From Martelella lutilitoris (GTDB lineage: Bacteria; Pseudomonadota; Alphaproteobacteria; Rhizobiales; Rhizobiaceae): a DNA stretch of 64,000 nucleotides. The stretch is from contig NZ_CP066786.1 of NCBI RefSeq assembly GCF_016598595.1, positions 78,501-142,500 on the forward strand, in the 5' to 3' direction. The first letter of the stretch is position 1; each line of letters begins with the position of its first letter. The translations under genes were made by a program, and so were the position numbers. This document shows, piece by piece, positions 1-12,300 of the stretch. Below the pieces are notes generated by a model, which made no database searches, was not told the origin of the DNA, and saw only the letters and a list, made by a program, of their open reading frames with translations.

Positions 1-375
1 CCGCTGAAGGTGGTCAAGGCCGTGCTGCCCGACCCGTCATCGCTGGCGCCGAATTATACCGGCAAGACCTGCATCGGCGACTTCGTCAAGGGCACCAAGG
101 ACGGCAAGCCGGCGGAAGTTTTCATCTACAATGTCTCTGACCACAAGGAGGCCTATAACGAAGTCGGCTCACAGGGCATCTCCTTTACCGCCGGCGTTCC
201 CCCGGTCGCGGCCGCCATTCTGGTCGCCTCCGGCGACTGGGACGTGAAGACCATGGCCAATGTCGAGGAACTGCCGCCGAAGCCCTTCCTCCATATCCTG
301 AACCAGATCGGCCTGCCGACCCGGATCAGGGACGAGAACGGTGACCGCGCGCTCGATTTTTCGAAGTCGGTTTAG
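1..375 (+). CDS. Saccharopine dehydrogenase family protein (carboxynorspermidine dehydrogenase-like), 3' part only
   Basis: The reading frame is open from the first base, so the N-terminus lies outside the window. The 124 visible residues resemble the C-terminal domain of saccharopine dehydrogenase-like oxidoreductases, particularly the carboxynorspermidine dehydrogenases of polyamine synthesis, which make the triamine from an aldehyde and a diamine. The segments IYNVSDH, EVGSQGISF and TAGVPPVAAA are typical of that group, and the protein ends shortly after the helix containing FLHILNQIGLPTRI. Family membership is well supported. The exact substrate is inferred, because the Rossmann domain cannot be seen. 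A carboxynorspermidine decarboxylase upstream of the window would support the polyamine reading. Confidence 0.75.
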   Translation, partial: PLKVVKAVLPDPSSLAPNYTGKTCIGDFVKGTKDGKPAEVFIYNVSDHKEAYNEVGSQGISFTAGVPPVAAAILVASGDWDVKTMANVEELPPKPFLHILNQIGLPTRIRDENGDRALDFSKSV

Positions 376-430
376 CTTTTCGAAACAAGAGAGGGGCTGG
401 CGCGGGGCGTCTTAAACCGCCGCGCCGGCT

Positions 431-895
431 TCAGCGTGCAAGGCCGAACTGGATTTCGATCCTGTGATAGCCGGCTTTGGCGCCGTTCCATTTGTGATAG
501 ATTTCTCGGCTTTCGCCCGAAAAATCGTGGCGCGAGAACCGGATTTCCTCCACCAGCGGCGCATAGCCCTGCGTGAACAGACCCCGCATCGTGCCCTGAT
601 AGGTCCGCGTTGCCACCATGATCGGCTCGAAGCGGCTGAGTTCAAAACGGCCTGCATGGTTATAGTCCTCGGGCTTTCGGACCGGATAGCAAATCGTCCA
701 GTCAAAACGCGTCTTTCCATCCTGCGGCAGGTTCTGCGCGACGAAAACCCAAGGTCCCGCCATGGCGAGCCCGTATTCCGCCGCCTCGCTTTCGATCTCG
801 GGGGATAAGGTCGCCGCCGCCGCCTTAACGTCACGGATGGCGAGAAATCGCTTCCCGGTGAGCGCCCAGAATGCATCAGTCTCAACGATCTTCAT
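431..895 (-). CDS. GyrI-like / effector-binding-domain small protein
   Basis: A 154-residue protein starting MKIVETDAFWALTGKRF. The frame stays open a further 146 codons upstream, but that part runs antisense into coaBC and looks non-coding, so I start at 895. Segments such as GPWVFVAQ, FDWTICYPV, YQGTMRGLFTQGY and EIYHKW follow the pattern of GyrI/AraC effector-binding (SHS2-type) domains, which bind small hydrophobic ligands. There is no DNA-binding domain and no signal peptide, so this is a stand-alone ligand-binding fold with unknown ligand. It is convergent with the preceding gene and divergent from coaBC. The family assignment is moderate; the function is not known. Confidence 0.6.
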   Translation of the reverse strand: MKIVETDAFWALTGKRFLAIRDVKAAAATLSPEIESEAAEYGLAMAGPWVFVAQNLPQDGKTRFDWTICYPVRKPEDYNHAGRFELSRFEPIMVATRTYQGTMRGLFTQGYAPLVEEIRFSRHDFSGESREIYHKWNGAKAGYHRIEIQFGLAR

Positions 896-1108
896 CAGAA
901 CCGGCCTCTTTTGACATGCATGATGGAACGCATTAACTGGACAATCGTCCGGAGCCAACGAATATTCTAGAATGAACTTGCCAAGTTCATCGGAAAAGCC
1001 GCACCATTTAGAAAAATATTTCTCACAAGGCAAAGTGCGCTCCGGAACCTTTTCCGCCCGGGTATTCATGATAATGATGTTGGCAAAACGCTGAAAAGAA
1101 CGAAGCCC

Positions 1109-2308
1109 ATGTCGCTGAAAGACAAACGCATTCTCCTGATCATTTCCGGCGGGATCGCGGCTTACAAGAGCCTCGATCTGATCCGCAGGCTGAAGGAACG
1201 CGGCGCGCGGGTGACGCCGGTGATGACGGCGGCGGCGCAGCAATTCATTACCCCGCTGGCCGTCGGCGCGCTGTCCGGCGGGCATGTGTTTACCGACCTT
1301 TTCTCCCGCACGGAGGAACAGGATGTCGGCCATATCCGACTTGCGCGCGAGAATGACCTGATCGTGGTCGCGCCCGCCACCGCCGATCTGATGGCCAAGA
1401 TGGCGACGGGACTGGCGAATGATCTGGCGAGCGCAGTGCTGCTGGCGCGCGATGGCCCGGTGCTGCTGGCGCCGGCGATGAACCCGAAAATGTGGTCCGC
1501 CGCCCCGACGCAGCGCAATCTGGCGACGCTCATTGAGGATGGTGCAAAGACCATCGGGCCGATGGCCGGCGAGATGGCCGAAAGCGGCGAGGCCGGGACC
1601 GGACGCATGGCCGAGCCGATGGAGATCATTGGCGCGATCGAGGCCTTGTTCGATGACGCGCCGAAGCCGCTAGCGGGAAAGCGTGCCATCGTCACGTCCG
1701 GCCCCACCCACGAACCGATCGACCCGGTGCGCTATATCGCCAACCGCTCCTCCGGCCGCCAGGGCCATGCCATCGCCGCGGCGCTTGCCGAGCTTGGCGC
1801 GGATGTGACGCTCGTCTCCGGCCCGGTGACGATTGCCGATCCCGGGGGCGTGACAACCGTTCATGTGGAGAGCGCCCGCGACATGCTGACCGCCGTGGAG
1901 GCGGCGCTGCCCGCCGATATCGCCGTCATGGTCGCCGCCGTCGCCGACTGGCGGGCAGCCGATTCAGCCACGCAGAAGATGAAGAAGAAGCCGGGGGAAG
2001 CGCCGCCGCCCTTGCTGCTTGCGGAAAACCCCGACATCTTGAAGACCATCGGCCATCATCAGAACCGTCCGGCGCTCGTCGTCGGCTTTGCCGCGGAGAC
2101 CAGCGATGTCGAAGCCTATGCCCGCGACAAGCTTTCCCGCAAGGGCGCCGATCTGATCGTCGCCAATGATGTGTCAAAGGAAGGCGTCATGGGCGGCGCG
2201 CGCAACGCGGTGACGCTGGTGACAAAGGACGGCACTGAAACCTGGCCGGACCTCGACAAGACCGAGGTCGCGGCAAGGCTTGCGGCGTGGATCGCCAATC
2301 GGTTCTGA
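1109..2308 (+). CDS. coaBC: Bifunctional phosphopantothenoylcysteine decarboxylase / phosphopantothenate-cysteine ligase
   Basis: This cytosolic 399-residue protein performs two steps of coenzyme A synthesis: joining cysteine to 4-phosphopantothenate (CoaB) and decarboxylating the product to 4-phosphopantetheine (CoaC). Residues 1-180 are the FMN flavoprotein CoaC domain, with IISGGIAAYKS near the start and the decarboxylase signature PAMNPKMW. Residues 190-399 are CoaB, with TSGPTHEPIDPVRYIANRSSG for nucleotide binding, the AAVADW motif and the lysine-rich KMKKKPG loop. The length is normal for a fused bacterial enzyme. It appears to be transcribed alone, facing cbpM convergently with a 37-base gap. 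Confidence 0.95.
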   Translation: MSLKDKRILLIISGGIAAYKSLDLIRRLKERGARVTPVMTAAAQQFITPLAVGALSGGHVFTDLFSRTEEQDVGHIRLARENDLIVVAPATADLMAKMATGLANDLASAVLLARDGPVLLAPAMNPKMWSAAPTQRNLATLIEDGAKTIGPMAGEMAESGEAGTGRMAEPMEIIGAIEALFDDAPKPLAGKRAIVTSGPTHEPIDPVRYIANRSSGRQGHAIAAALAELGADVTLVSGPVTIADPGGVTTVHVESARDMLTAVEAALPADIAVMVAAVADWRAADSATQKMKKKPGEAPPPLLLAENPDILKTIGHHQNRPALVVGFAAETSDVEAYARDKLSRKGADLIVANDVSKEGVMGGARNAVTLVTKDGTETWPDLDKTEVAARLAAWIANRF

Positions 2309-2345
2309 GCAAGGCCAGGAGCGCGTCCAGAAAAGCGGACATGCT

Positions 2346-2675
2346 CTATCGCCGCTCCTGCAGCCGCTTGATCACCGCTGCGCGGACATCCTCGCCCTCG
2401 GCGTTCAGCGCCCGGTCCAGGGCTTTCATCCGTCGGCGCAGCGTGTTGAGTTCGTCCATCAGGCCGAGGACCACAGGAACCGCCTCGTCATTGACATCGA
2501 GATCCTCCGTCAGCTCGACAATGAGCTGCAGGCGGGCAAGGTCGGTCTCGTCGAAGGCCGGGCCGCGCTCACCCTGGCGGGGTTTCACCCATGAGCGGGT
2601 GACACAGATTTCCAGACGTTCGGCGCTCAGCCGGCCGACTCGTTCCAGTACCTCTGTTTTCGTCATGATGATCAT
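2346..2675 (-). CDS. cbpM: Chaperone modulator CbpM
   Basis: A 109-residue protein resembling CbpM, the small partner that binds the J domain of CbpA and blocks its co-chaperone activity. It has a MerR-like N-terminal helix region (TKTEVLERVGRLSAERLEICVTRSW split by two short loops), a FDETDLARLQLIVELTEDL segment and a charged C-terminal helix (ELNTLRRRMKALDRAL). The start codon overlaps the stop of cbpA in an ATGA arrangement, so the two are translationally coupled. This fixed overlap is why I take the first of two possible methionines. Identification rests on both sequence and synteny with cbpA. Confidence 0.85.
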   Translation of the reverse strand: MIIMTKTEVLERVGRLSAERLEICVTRSWVKPRQGERGPAFDETDLARLQLIVELTEDLDVNDEAVPVVLGLMDELNTLRRRMKALDRALNAEGEDVRAAVIKRLQERR

Positions 2676-3610
2676 CGCCGGCCTCCCTTCCAGCCCGCGC
2701 GCGGATTGTGCGGATGCTTCTCGCGCCAGACCTTGAGCGCTTCCTCAAGGGCGGGGTCCGCCTTTGGCGGCAGCACGATCTTCAGCGTCACCAGCATGTC
2801 GCCGGTCCCGCCGCCTGTTTTCGGGGCGCCCTTGCCCTTGAGCCGCATGACCCGTCCCGAGCTCGAATTGGCCGGAACCTTCAGGTTGACCCGGCCGTCG
2901 ATCGTCGGCACGGAAACCGTTGCGCCCAGTACCGCCTCGTCGATGCCGACGGGCAGGTCGATCTTGATGTCGTCGCCCTCGCGGGTGAAGACGGGGTCGG
3001 GCAGGACCTCGACGCGCACATAGGCATCGCCCGGCGGCCCGCCATTGAGGCCCGGCTCGCCCTTTCCGGCAAGCCGCATCGTCTTGCCGTCCTCGATCCC
3101 GGCGGGAATGGTGAGCGCGATCTTGCCGCCCTCGGGCAGGCCGACCGTCTTCTTCGCGCCGGTGAGCGCTTCAATAAGGCTGACCTGGAGGTGGAAATGG
3201 CGATCCTGCCCGCGCATGCGCATTGAACCGCGCTCCCCGAATGAACCGCCGGACGCCCTGCCGCCGAAGGCGCGGGCGAAGAAATCGCCAAGATCGTCGA
3301 ACCCGCCCTCGAATTCGTAGCGCGCGCTCGGGTCGGCCTCGGCATGGGCGCGGTAATATTGCCGCTCCGGCCGTTCCTGCTGGTTGATGTCGATCTCGCC
3401 GGCATCGAACCGGCGGCGTTTCTCCGGATCGCTCAAAAGGTCGTAGGCCGCCGTCACCTGGCCGAACTGTTCGGCCTTGGCGGCGTCACCGGGGTTGAGA
3501 TCCGGGTGAAGTTTCTTGGCAAGCTGCCGGTAGGCCTTCTTGATCTCGTCCTGCGAGGCCGTCTTGGCAACGCCGAGCAATTGATAGGGGTCGTGTTGTT
3601 GTTGCGCCAT
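2672..3610 (-). CDS. cbpA: Curved DNA-binding protein / DnaJ-class co-chaperone
   Basis: A 312-residue class II J-domain protein that stimulates DnaK ATPase and may also bind curved DNA. The N-terminal J domain (residues 7-75) contains the essential HPD triad in KKLHPDLNPG. A glycine/phenylalanine-rich linker follows (FGGRASGGSFGERG), then two substrate-binding beta domains and no DnaJ zinc finger, which separates CbpA from DnaJ. I start at MAQQQHDPY because upstream MIKVTI lacks a ribosome-binding site and the J domain begins immediately after. It is followed by coupled cbpM. A possible sigma-32-type promoter lies 46-74 bases upstream. Confidence 0.92.
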   Translation of the reverse strand: MAQQQHDPYQLLGVAKTASQDEIKKAYRQLAKKLHPDLNPGDAAKAEQFGQVTAAYDLLSDPEKRRRFDAGEIDINQQERPERQYYRAHAEADPSARYEFEGGFDDLGDFFARAFGGRASGGSFGERGSMRMRGQDRHFHLQVSLIEALTGAKKTVGLPEGGKIALTIPAGIEDGKTMRLAGKGEPGLNGGPPGDAYVRVEVLPDPVFTREGDDIKIDLPVGIDEAVLGATVSVPTIDGRVNLKVPANSSSGRVMRLKGKGAPKTGGGTGDMLVTLKIVLPPKADPALEEALKVWREKHPHNPRAGWKGGRR

Positions 3611-3655
3611 GATTGTGACCTTGATCAATCGGCGGTTGGGCCGCCTTGCCTTATG

Positions 3656-3684
3656 ATATGGGAATGTCCGTTTCCGCTTTCCAG
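3656..3684 (-). promoter_or_regulatory. Candidate RpoH (sigma-32) promoter for cbpA
   Basis: Read on the minus strand, CTGGAAA is followed after 15 bases by CCCATAT, close to the heat-shock consensus CTTGAAA and CCCCATNT. It ends 46 bases before the chosen cbpA start. Heat-shock control of a J-domain protein is plausible. The -35 element has one mismatch, so this is a candidate only. Confidence 0.35.
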
Positions 3685-3730
3685 ACTCCGTGAAGCCGCC
3701 TGGCGAAGCAGAACGACACTTGCAAAACCG

Positions 3731-3760
3731 TTATAATAACGTATATACGAAACTACGTAG
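3731..3760. promoter_or_regulatory. AT-rich double palindrome before the ygaP-like/RND operon
   Basis: A short AT-rich stretch holds TATAAT (3732-3737, a possible -10 box), the perfect palindrome CGTATATACG (3740-3749) and the perfect palindrome CTACGTAG (3753-3760). It lies 20-50 bases before the start of the YgaP-like gene. This looks like a promoter overlapped by a repressor site. No obvious cognate regulator is adjacent. Confidence 0.4.
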
Positions 3761-3780
3761 TTTTTAGCGAGGAGTTTGCA

Positions 3781-3981
3781 ATGTCTCTCGATCGTGCCGT
3801 TCTGGCCTTTGCCGGTATCATGGTTCTTCTGTCGGTGGTTCTGACAGTCTTCGTCAGCATCTACTGGCTGTGGTTCACCGCCTTCATCGGCCTCAACATG
3901 CTACAATCGGCCTTTACCGGCTTCTGCCCGGCGGCCATGATTTTCAAGAAGCTCGGCATCAAGCCCGGCACCGCATTCTGA
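3781..3981 (+). CDS. YgaP-like (DUF2892) small inner-membrane protein
   Basis: A 66-residue protein made of two hydrophobic segments (about residues 8-28 and 29-45) with the signature FTGFCPAAMIFKKLGI near the C-terminus. This matches the transmembrane part of YgaP-type proteins without the rhodanese domain. The GFCP cysteine is conserved in these proteins. It starts an operon with the RND membrane-fusion gene 11 bases downstream, and a good ribosome-binding site (GCGAGGAG) precedes its ATG. In other bacteria such proteins sit with sulfur-handling or transport genes; the role here is unknown. Confidence 0.75.
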   Translation: MSLDRAVLAFAGIMVLLSVVLTVFVSIYWLWFTAFIGLNMLQSAFTGFCPAAMIFKKLGIKPGTAF

Positions 3982-3992
3982 AAGGCGAGACG

Positions 3993-4984
3993 ATGATGCC
4001 CAGAGCGCTTGCATGGCGCGGCACGGCCGCGCTTCTTGCCGCCTTCCTCACGGCCGTTTCAGCCTCCGCCGCAACGCTGAAGGTCGAGCCGATGACCGTG
4101 CCGGAATGGAAGGCGGTCTATGGCGAGGTCAAGGCCCGCGACACGGTGCCTGCGCGTGCGCGCATCGGCGGCACGCTCGAATCGCTGACGCTGACGGAAG
4201 GCGACACGGTGAGCGAGGGCGATGTGATCGGCACTGTCCGGGACGACAAGCTCGACTACCAGATTGCCGCCTATGAGGCCCAGTTGAAGGGGCTCAACGC
4301 CTCGCTGGAAAACGCCCGTTCGGAACTGGAGCGCGGCGAAAATCTCAACCAGCGCGGGGTGATGAGCAACCAGCAGCTCGACACGCTGAGGACCCAGGTC
4401 GATGTGGTCGTCAACAACATCGCCTCGGTCAATGCCAATATGGAGGTCGTCCGCCAGCAATTGCGCGAGGGCGATATTCTTGCTCCGGCATCCGGCCGCG
4501 TGCTGCGGGTGCCCGTCGTCGAGGGTTCGGTGATCCTCCCCGGCGAGACGGTCGCCACAATCGGTTCCGGCGGCTTTTTTCTGAGGCTTGCGATCCCCGC
4601 CCGCCACGCAAACCTTCTGGAGGAGGGGGCGTCCATCGAGATCAGCCGTCCCGGAAGCGAGGGTGAAGCCACCGGCAAGCTGGTCAAGCTCTATCCGGAA
4701 CTCGAAAACAACCGGGTGATTGCCGATGTGGAGGTCGACGGGCTGAAGACCGGCTATGTCAACCAGCGCTTCCTGGTGCGCGTGCCGATCGGCGAGCGCG
4801 AGGCCCTCTTCGTGCCCGAAAATGCCGTGACCACACGCCACGGGCTCGATTTCGTCACCGTCGCCCTGGATGACGGCAGGACGCGGGAGAAGACCGTGAT
4901 GACCGGCGGCAACGCCGACATCAAGGATCAGACCATGACCGAGATACTGACCGGGCTTTCACCCGGCGATGAGGTAATCGTCCC

Positions 4985-4988
<4 letters not shown>
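3993..4988 (+). CDS. RND efflux periplasmic adaptor (membrane fusion) protein
   Basis: A 331-residue adaptor that bridges an RND pump and an outer-membrane channel. It starts MMPRALAWRG and has a Sec signal ending near SASA (residues 20-27). Next come a biotinyl-lipoyl-like half domain (IGGTLESLTLTEGDTVSEGDVI), an alpha-helical hairpin (about residues 90-150, ENARSELERGENLNQRGVMS), the second lipoyl half (ILAPASGRVLRVPVVEGSVILPGE split by one residue) and a beta-barrel/membrane-proximal domain. The frame opens upstream, but the RBS and signal peptide fix the start at 3993. It overlaps the pump gene by 4 bases. No outer-membrane factor gene is adjacent. Confidence 0.88.
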
Positions 4989-8179
<3,191 letters not shown>

Positions 8180-8190
8180 TACCGAAGATC

Positions 8191-8222
8191 GGCGGCCGCC
8201 ATGCTGCAAAATGGCGGCCGCC
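8191..8222 (+). terminator. Strong hairpin after the RND operon
   Basis: A perfect 12-bp stem (GGCGGCCGCCAT pairing with ATGGCGGCCGCC) around an 8-base loop starts 12 bases after the pump stop codon. There is no T tract, so it may serve in mRNA 3'-end protection or as a Rho-assisted stop rather than a classical intrinsic terminator. Confidence 0.5.
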
Positions 8223-8433
8223 GCAACGTTGCGGAATGCCTGCGCCACAGGTCCGCGAGAGCGCCTTCTGCCACTTTTGCGCACAATGGAAAAGCATAGC
8301 CTCACTAATCCCATGGTTGCTATTGCCCTTGATACGTGTAAAAACTAGGCGTTGTAATCACACCTCGCCTGCGCTTGAAAAAGCCGGGTGATTCGAAGCG
8401 AAATCAGTCGCCGGCCGGTGCAAAAAGGAAGCC

Positions 8434-9213
8434 TTGCCGACGCGCCCGAAAGACAAGATTCCCTTGCAGAAATATCAAGACCTGCTGGAATACCTCGTTC
8501 TGATCCACGAGATTGACAGCCTGACGAGCCTTCGCGCGGCCATGGAAAAGGTTGCCCGACGCTATGATTTCGCGCGGACCGGATTGTTTCGGCGGTCCCT
8601 GACCCCCGCCCGTGACGCGGTCGCATGGCGCTGTCTTGTCGGGAGCGAACCCGATGCCGAGAACCCGATACTCTTTGACGGCGCCGTCGATGGCGTTCTG
8701 CTGGCGGCCGGCGCGCTCGAAGGCGCCTATTTCTGGGATTCGGCGCTCGCGGCCGGTGGGCGGTTCAATCCCGCGCTTTCTCGCGCACTGCGTCTGCGGT
8801 GCGTCCGGGCGGCGCAGGAGGGGCTGGCTTACGGCGTCACCTTTCCGGTCTTCGGGCGCGAGGGGCTGGCCGGCGCGCTCGCAATGGCGCGCGGCCGGCG
8901 GATCGAGCTTTCTCCGCTGGAAATCAGCCTCTTCAGCGCGCTCGCCCGGGAAACGCTCAACCGTTGTTTTGTTATTCTGCGTTGCGGCGAAACCGACGCG
9001 CCCGGAGGGAACACGGTCCCGGCGCTCTCGCTGCGTGAGCTGACCATTCTGAAGAACCTGGCTGACGGGATGACGTCGGTCGAAGCCGGAAGGACGATCG
9101 GCCTCACCAATCATACGGTCAATTGGTATGTCAGCGGCCTGCAGCAGAAACTCGGGGCGCGCAACCGGCAAAACCTCGTTGCCCTTGCGTTTCGGCTCGG
9201 TCTCGTCTCCTGA
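8434..9213 (+). CDS. LuxR family transcriptional regulator (autoinducer-domain-like N-terminus)
   Basis: A 259-residue regulator starting at TTG with AAAAGGAAG just upstream. Residues 15-170 resemble the autoinducer-binding fold of LuxR-type regulators (IDSLTSLRAAMEKVARRYDF, then YGVTFPVFGREGLAG). The C-terminal 65 residues are a clear LuxR helix-turn-helix: LSLRELTILKNLADGMTSVEAG followed by HTVNWYVSGLQQKLGARNR. I do not find the usual aromatic/acidic acyl-homoserine-lactone contact set, and no luxI-type gene is present, so it may sense another ligand. It lies 106 bases upstream of pyc on the same strand and might influence it. Confidence 0.8.
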   Translation: MPTRPKDKIPLQKYQDLLEYLVLIHEIDSLTSLRAAMEKVARRYDFARTGLFRRSLTPARDAVAWRCLVGSEPDAENPILFDGAVDGVLLAAGALEGAYFWDSALAAGGRFNPALSRALRLRCVRAAQEGLAYGVTFPVFGREGLAGALAMARGRRIELSPLEISLFSALARETLNRCFVILRCGETDAPGGNTVPALSLRELTILKNLADGMTSVEAGRTIGLTNHTVNWYVSGLQQKLGARNRQNLVALAFRLGLVS

Positions 9214-9319
9214 TTGCGGCAAATCGATTAAGGCATCAGGGCGGGTTTGCGCTTGCCCGAGAGTTTGGCTATGACTTTGAAATTGCGATTGTCACGCTTT
9301 TTTCCTGAGGAGGCCTTCC

Positions 9320-12300
9320 TTGCCGATTTCAAAGATACTTGTCGCCAACCGCTCCGAGATTGCCATCCGTGTTTTTCGCGCTGCAAACGAACTGGACATA
9401 AAAACGGTCGCGATCTGGGCGGAAGAGGACAAGCTGGCGCTCCATCGGTTCAAGGCGGATGAGAGCTATCAGGTCGGGCGCGGCCCTCACCTCGATCGCG
9501 ATATGGGTCCGATCGAGAGCTACCTTTCCATTGAGGAAGTGATCCGTGTCGCCAAGCTTTCCGGCGCCGATGCCATCCATCCGGGTTACGGCCTTCTTTC
9601 CGAGAGCCCGGAGTTCGTCGATGCCTGCGCGGAAGCCGGTATCACCTTCATCGGACCGAAGGCCGAGACCATGCGCCGGCTTGGCAACAAGGTTGCGGCC
9701 CGCAATCTCGCCATCGAGGTCGGCGTGCCGGTCGTCCCCGCGACCGACCCGCTGCCCGACGACATGGCGGAAGTCGAGCGGATGGCGGAGGAAATCGGCT
9801 TTCCGGTGATGCTGAAAGCCTCTTGGGGCGGCGGCGGTCGCGGCATGCGCGTCATCCGGTCCAAGGCCGATCTCGCCCGCGAGGTGACCGAGGCAAAGCG
9901 CGAGGCCAAGGCCGCCTTCGGCAAGGACGAGGTCTATCTCGAAAAGCTGGTGGAGCGCGCCCGGCACGTGGAAAGCCAGATTCTGGGCGACACCCACGGC
10001 AATGTGGTGCATCTGTTCGAGCGCGACTGTTCGATCCAGCGCCGCAACCAGAAGGTCGTCGAACGCGCGCCGGCGCCTTATCTTTCCGAGGCGCAGCGCG
10101 CCGAACTCGCCGAATATTCGCTGAAGATCGGCCGGGCCACCGACTACATCGGCGCGGGCACGGTCGAGTATCTGATGGATGCCGATACCGGAAAATTCTA
10201 CTTCATCGAGGTCAATCCGCGTATCCAGGTCGAGCACACGGTGACGGAAACCGTGACCGGCATCGACATCGTCAAGGCGCAGATCCATATTCTCGACGGC
10301 GCGGCGATCGGCACAGAGGAATCCGGCGTGCCGCCGCAGGAGGAGATTTACCTGCGCGGCCACGCGCTGCAGTGCCGCATCACCACGGAAGATCCCGAAC
10401 ACAATTTCATTCCCGATTACGGCCGCATCACCGCTTATCGCGGCGCCACCGGCTTCGGCATCCGCCTCGACGGCGGCACGGCCTATTCGGGCGCCGTCAT
10501 CACACGCTTCTACGATCCGCTTCTTGAAAAAGTCACCGCCTGGGCACCGTCCCCGCAGGAGGCCGCGCGCCGCATGGACCGGGCATTGCGCGAGTTCCGC
10601 ATTCGCGGCGTCGCCACCAACCTCACCTTCCTCGAAGCGATCATCACCCATCCGCAATTCATGGATTACAGCTACACCACGCGTTTCATCGACGAGACGC
10701 CGGAACTGTTTTCCCAGGTCAAGCGCGCCGACCGCGCCACCAAGCTCCTGACCTATCTGGCCGATGTCACCGTCAACGGCCATCCGGAGGTCAAGGGCCG
10801 TCCGCGCCCCTCCGACGAGATCGCGGCGCCCGTCGTGCCCTTCATCGAGGGCGATCCGAAGCCGGGCACCAAGCAGCTTCTCGACAAGATGGGGCCGGAG
10901 AAATTCGCCAAGTGGATGCGCAATGAAAAGCGCGTCCTGATGACTGACACCACCATGCGCGACGGCCACCAGTCCCTGCTGGCGACCCGCATGCGCACCC
11001 ATGACATTGCGACCATCGCCGGCACCTATGCCCGGGCGCTGCCGGAGCTTCTGTCGCTCGAATGCTGGGGCGGGGCGACCTTCGACGTGTCGATGCGCTT
11101 CCTGACGGAAGACCCGTGGGAGCGGCTGGCGAAGGTCCGCCAGAACGCACCGAACCTTCTGCTGCAGATGCTGCTCAGGGGCGCAAACGGCGTCGGCTAC
11201 AAGAACTATCCCGACAATGTGGTCAAATACTTCGTCCGCCAGGCGGCCGCGGGCGGGATCGATCTCTTCCGCGTCTTCGACTGCCTCAACTGGGTGGAGA
11301 ACATGCGCGTCTCGATGGACGCCGTGGCCGAGGAAGGCAAACTCTGCGAGGCGGCGATCTGCTATACCGGCGACATCATGAATGCGCGCCGTCCGCAATA
11401 TGACCTGAAATACTACACCGACCTTGCCAGGGAACTGGAAGCCGCCGGCGCCCATATCATCGCGGTGAAGGACATGGCCGGCCTGCTGAAGCCGGCAGCC
11501 GCCAAGATGCTGTTCACGGCGCTGCGCGATGCCACCGAACTGCCGATCCACTTCCACACCCATGACACGTCGGGCATTTCAGCTGCCACCGTGCTGTCGG
11601 CGATCGATGCCGGCGTCGATGCCGTCGATGCGGCCATGGATGCCTTCTCCGGCAACACCTCGCAGCCCTGCCTTGGCTCGATCGTCGAGGCGCTGAAGGG
11701 CCACGAGCGCGATCCGGGCCTCGATACCGGCTATATCCGCCGCATCTCCTTCTACTGGGAGGCCGTGCGCCACCAGTATGCCGCCTTTGAGAGCGACCTG
11801 AAGGGGCCGGCCTCGGAAGTCTATCTGCATGAAATGCCGGGTGGCCAGTTCACCAATCTGAAGGAGCAGGCCCGCTCGCTCGGGCTTGAGACCCGCTGGC
11901 ACGAAGTGGCGCAGGCCTATGCCGACGCCAACCAGATGTTCGGCGATATCGTCAAGGTCACGCCGTCCTCCAAGGTTGTCGGCGACATGGCGCTGATGAT
12001 GGTGAGCCAGGATCTCTCCGTTGCCGATGTCGAAAACCCGGCCAAGGACATGTCCTTCCCGGATTCGGTCATCTCCATGCTCAAGGGCGATCTCGGCCAG
12101 CCGCCGGCCGGATGGCCGGAGGGGCTGCAGAAGAAGGCGCTGAAGGGTGACAAGCCCTATACGGTGCGTCCCGGCTCGCTGCTGGAAGATGCCGATCTGG
12201 AGGCCGAACGCAAGCAGGCCGAGGAAAAGGTCGGCCGCGAGATCAATGATTTCGAACTCGCCTCCTACCTGATGTATCCGAAGGTCTTCGTCGACTATGC

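Noticed and set aside
8434..9213. A quorum-sensing receptor assignment for the LuxR-type gene
   Set aside because: The usual acyl-homoserine-lactone contact residues are not evident and no synthase gene is nearby; kept as a LuxR-family regulator only.
9329..11563. A 744-codon minus-strand frame opposite pyc
   Set aside because: No domain and an antisense-type composition; pyc on the plus strand is unambiguous.
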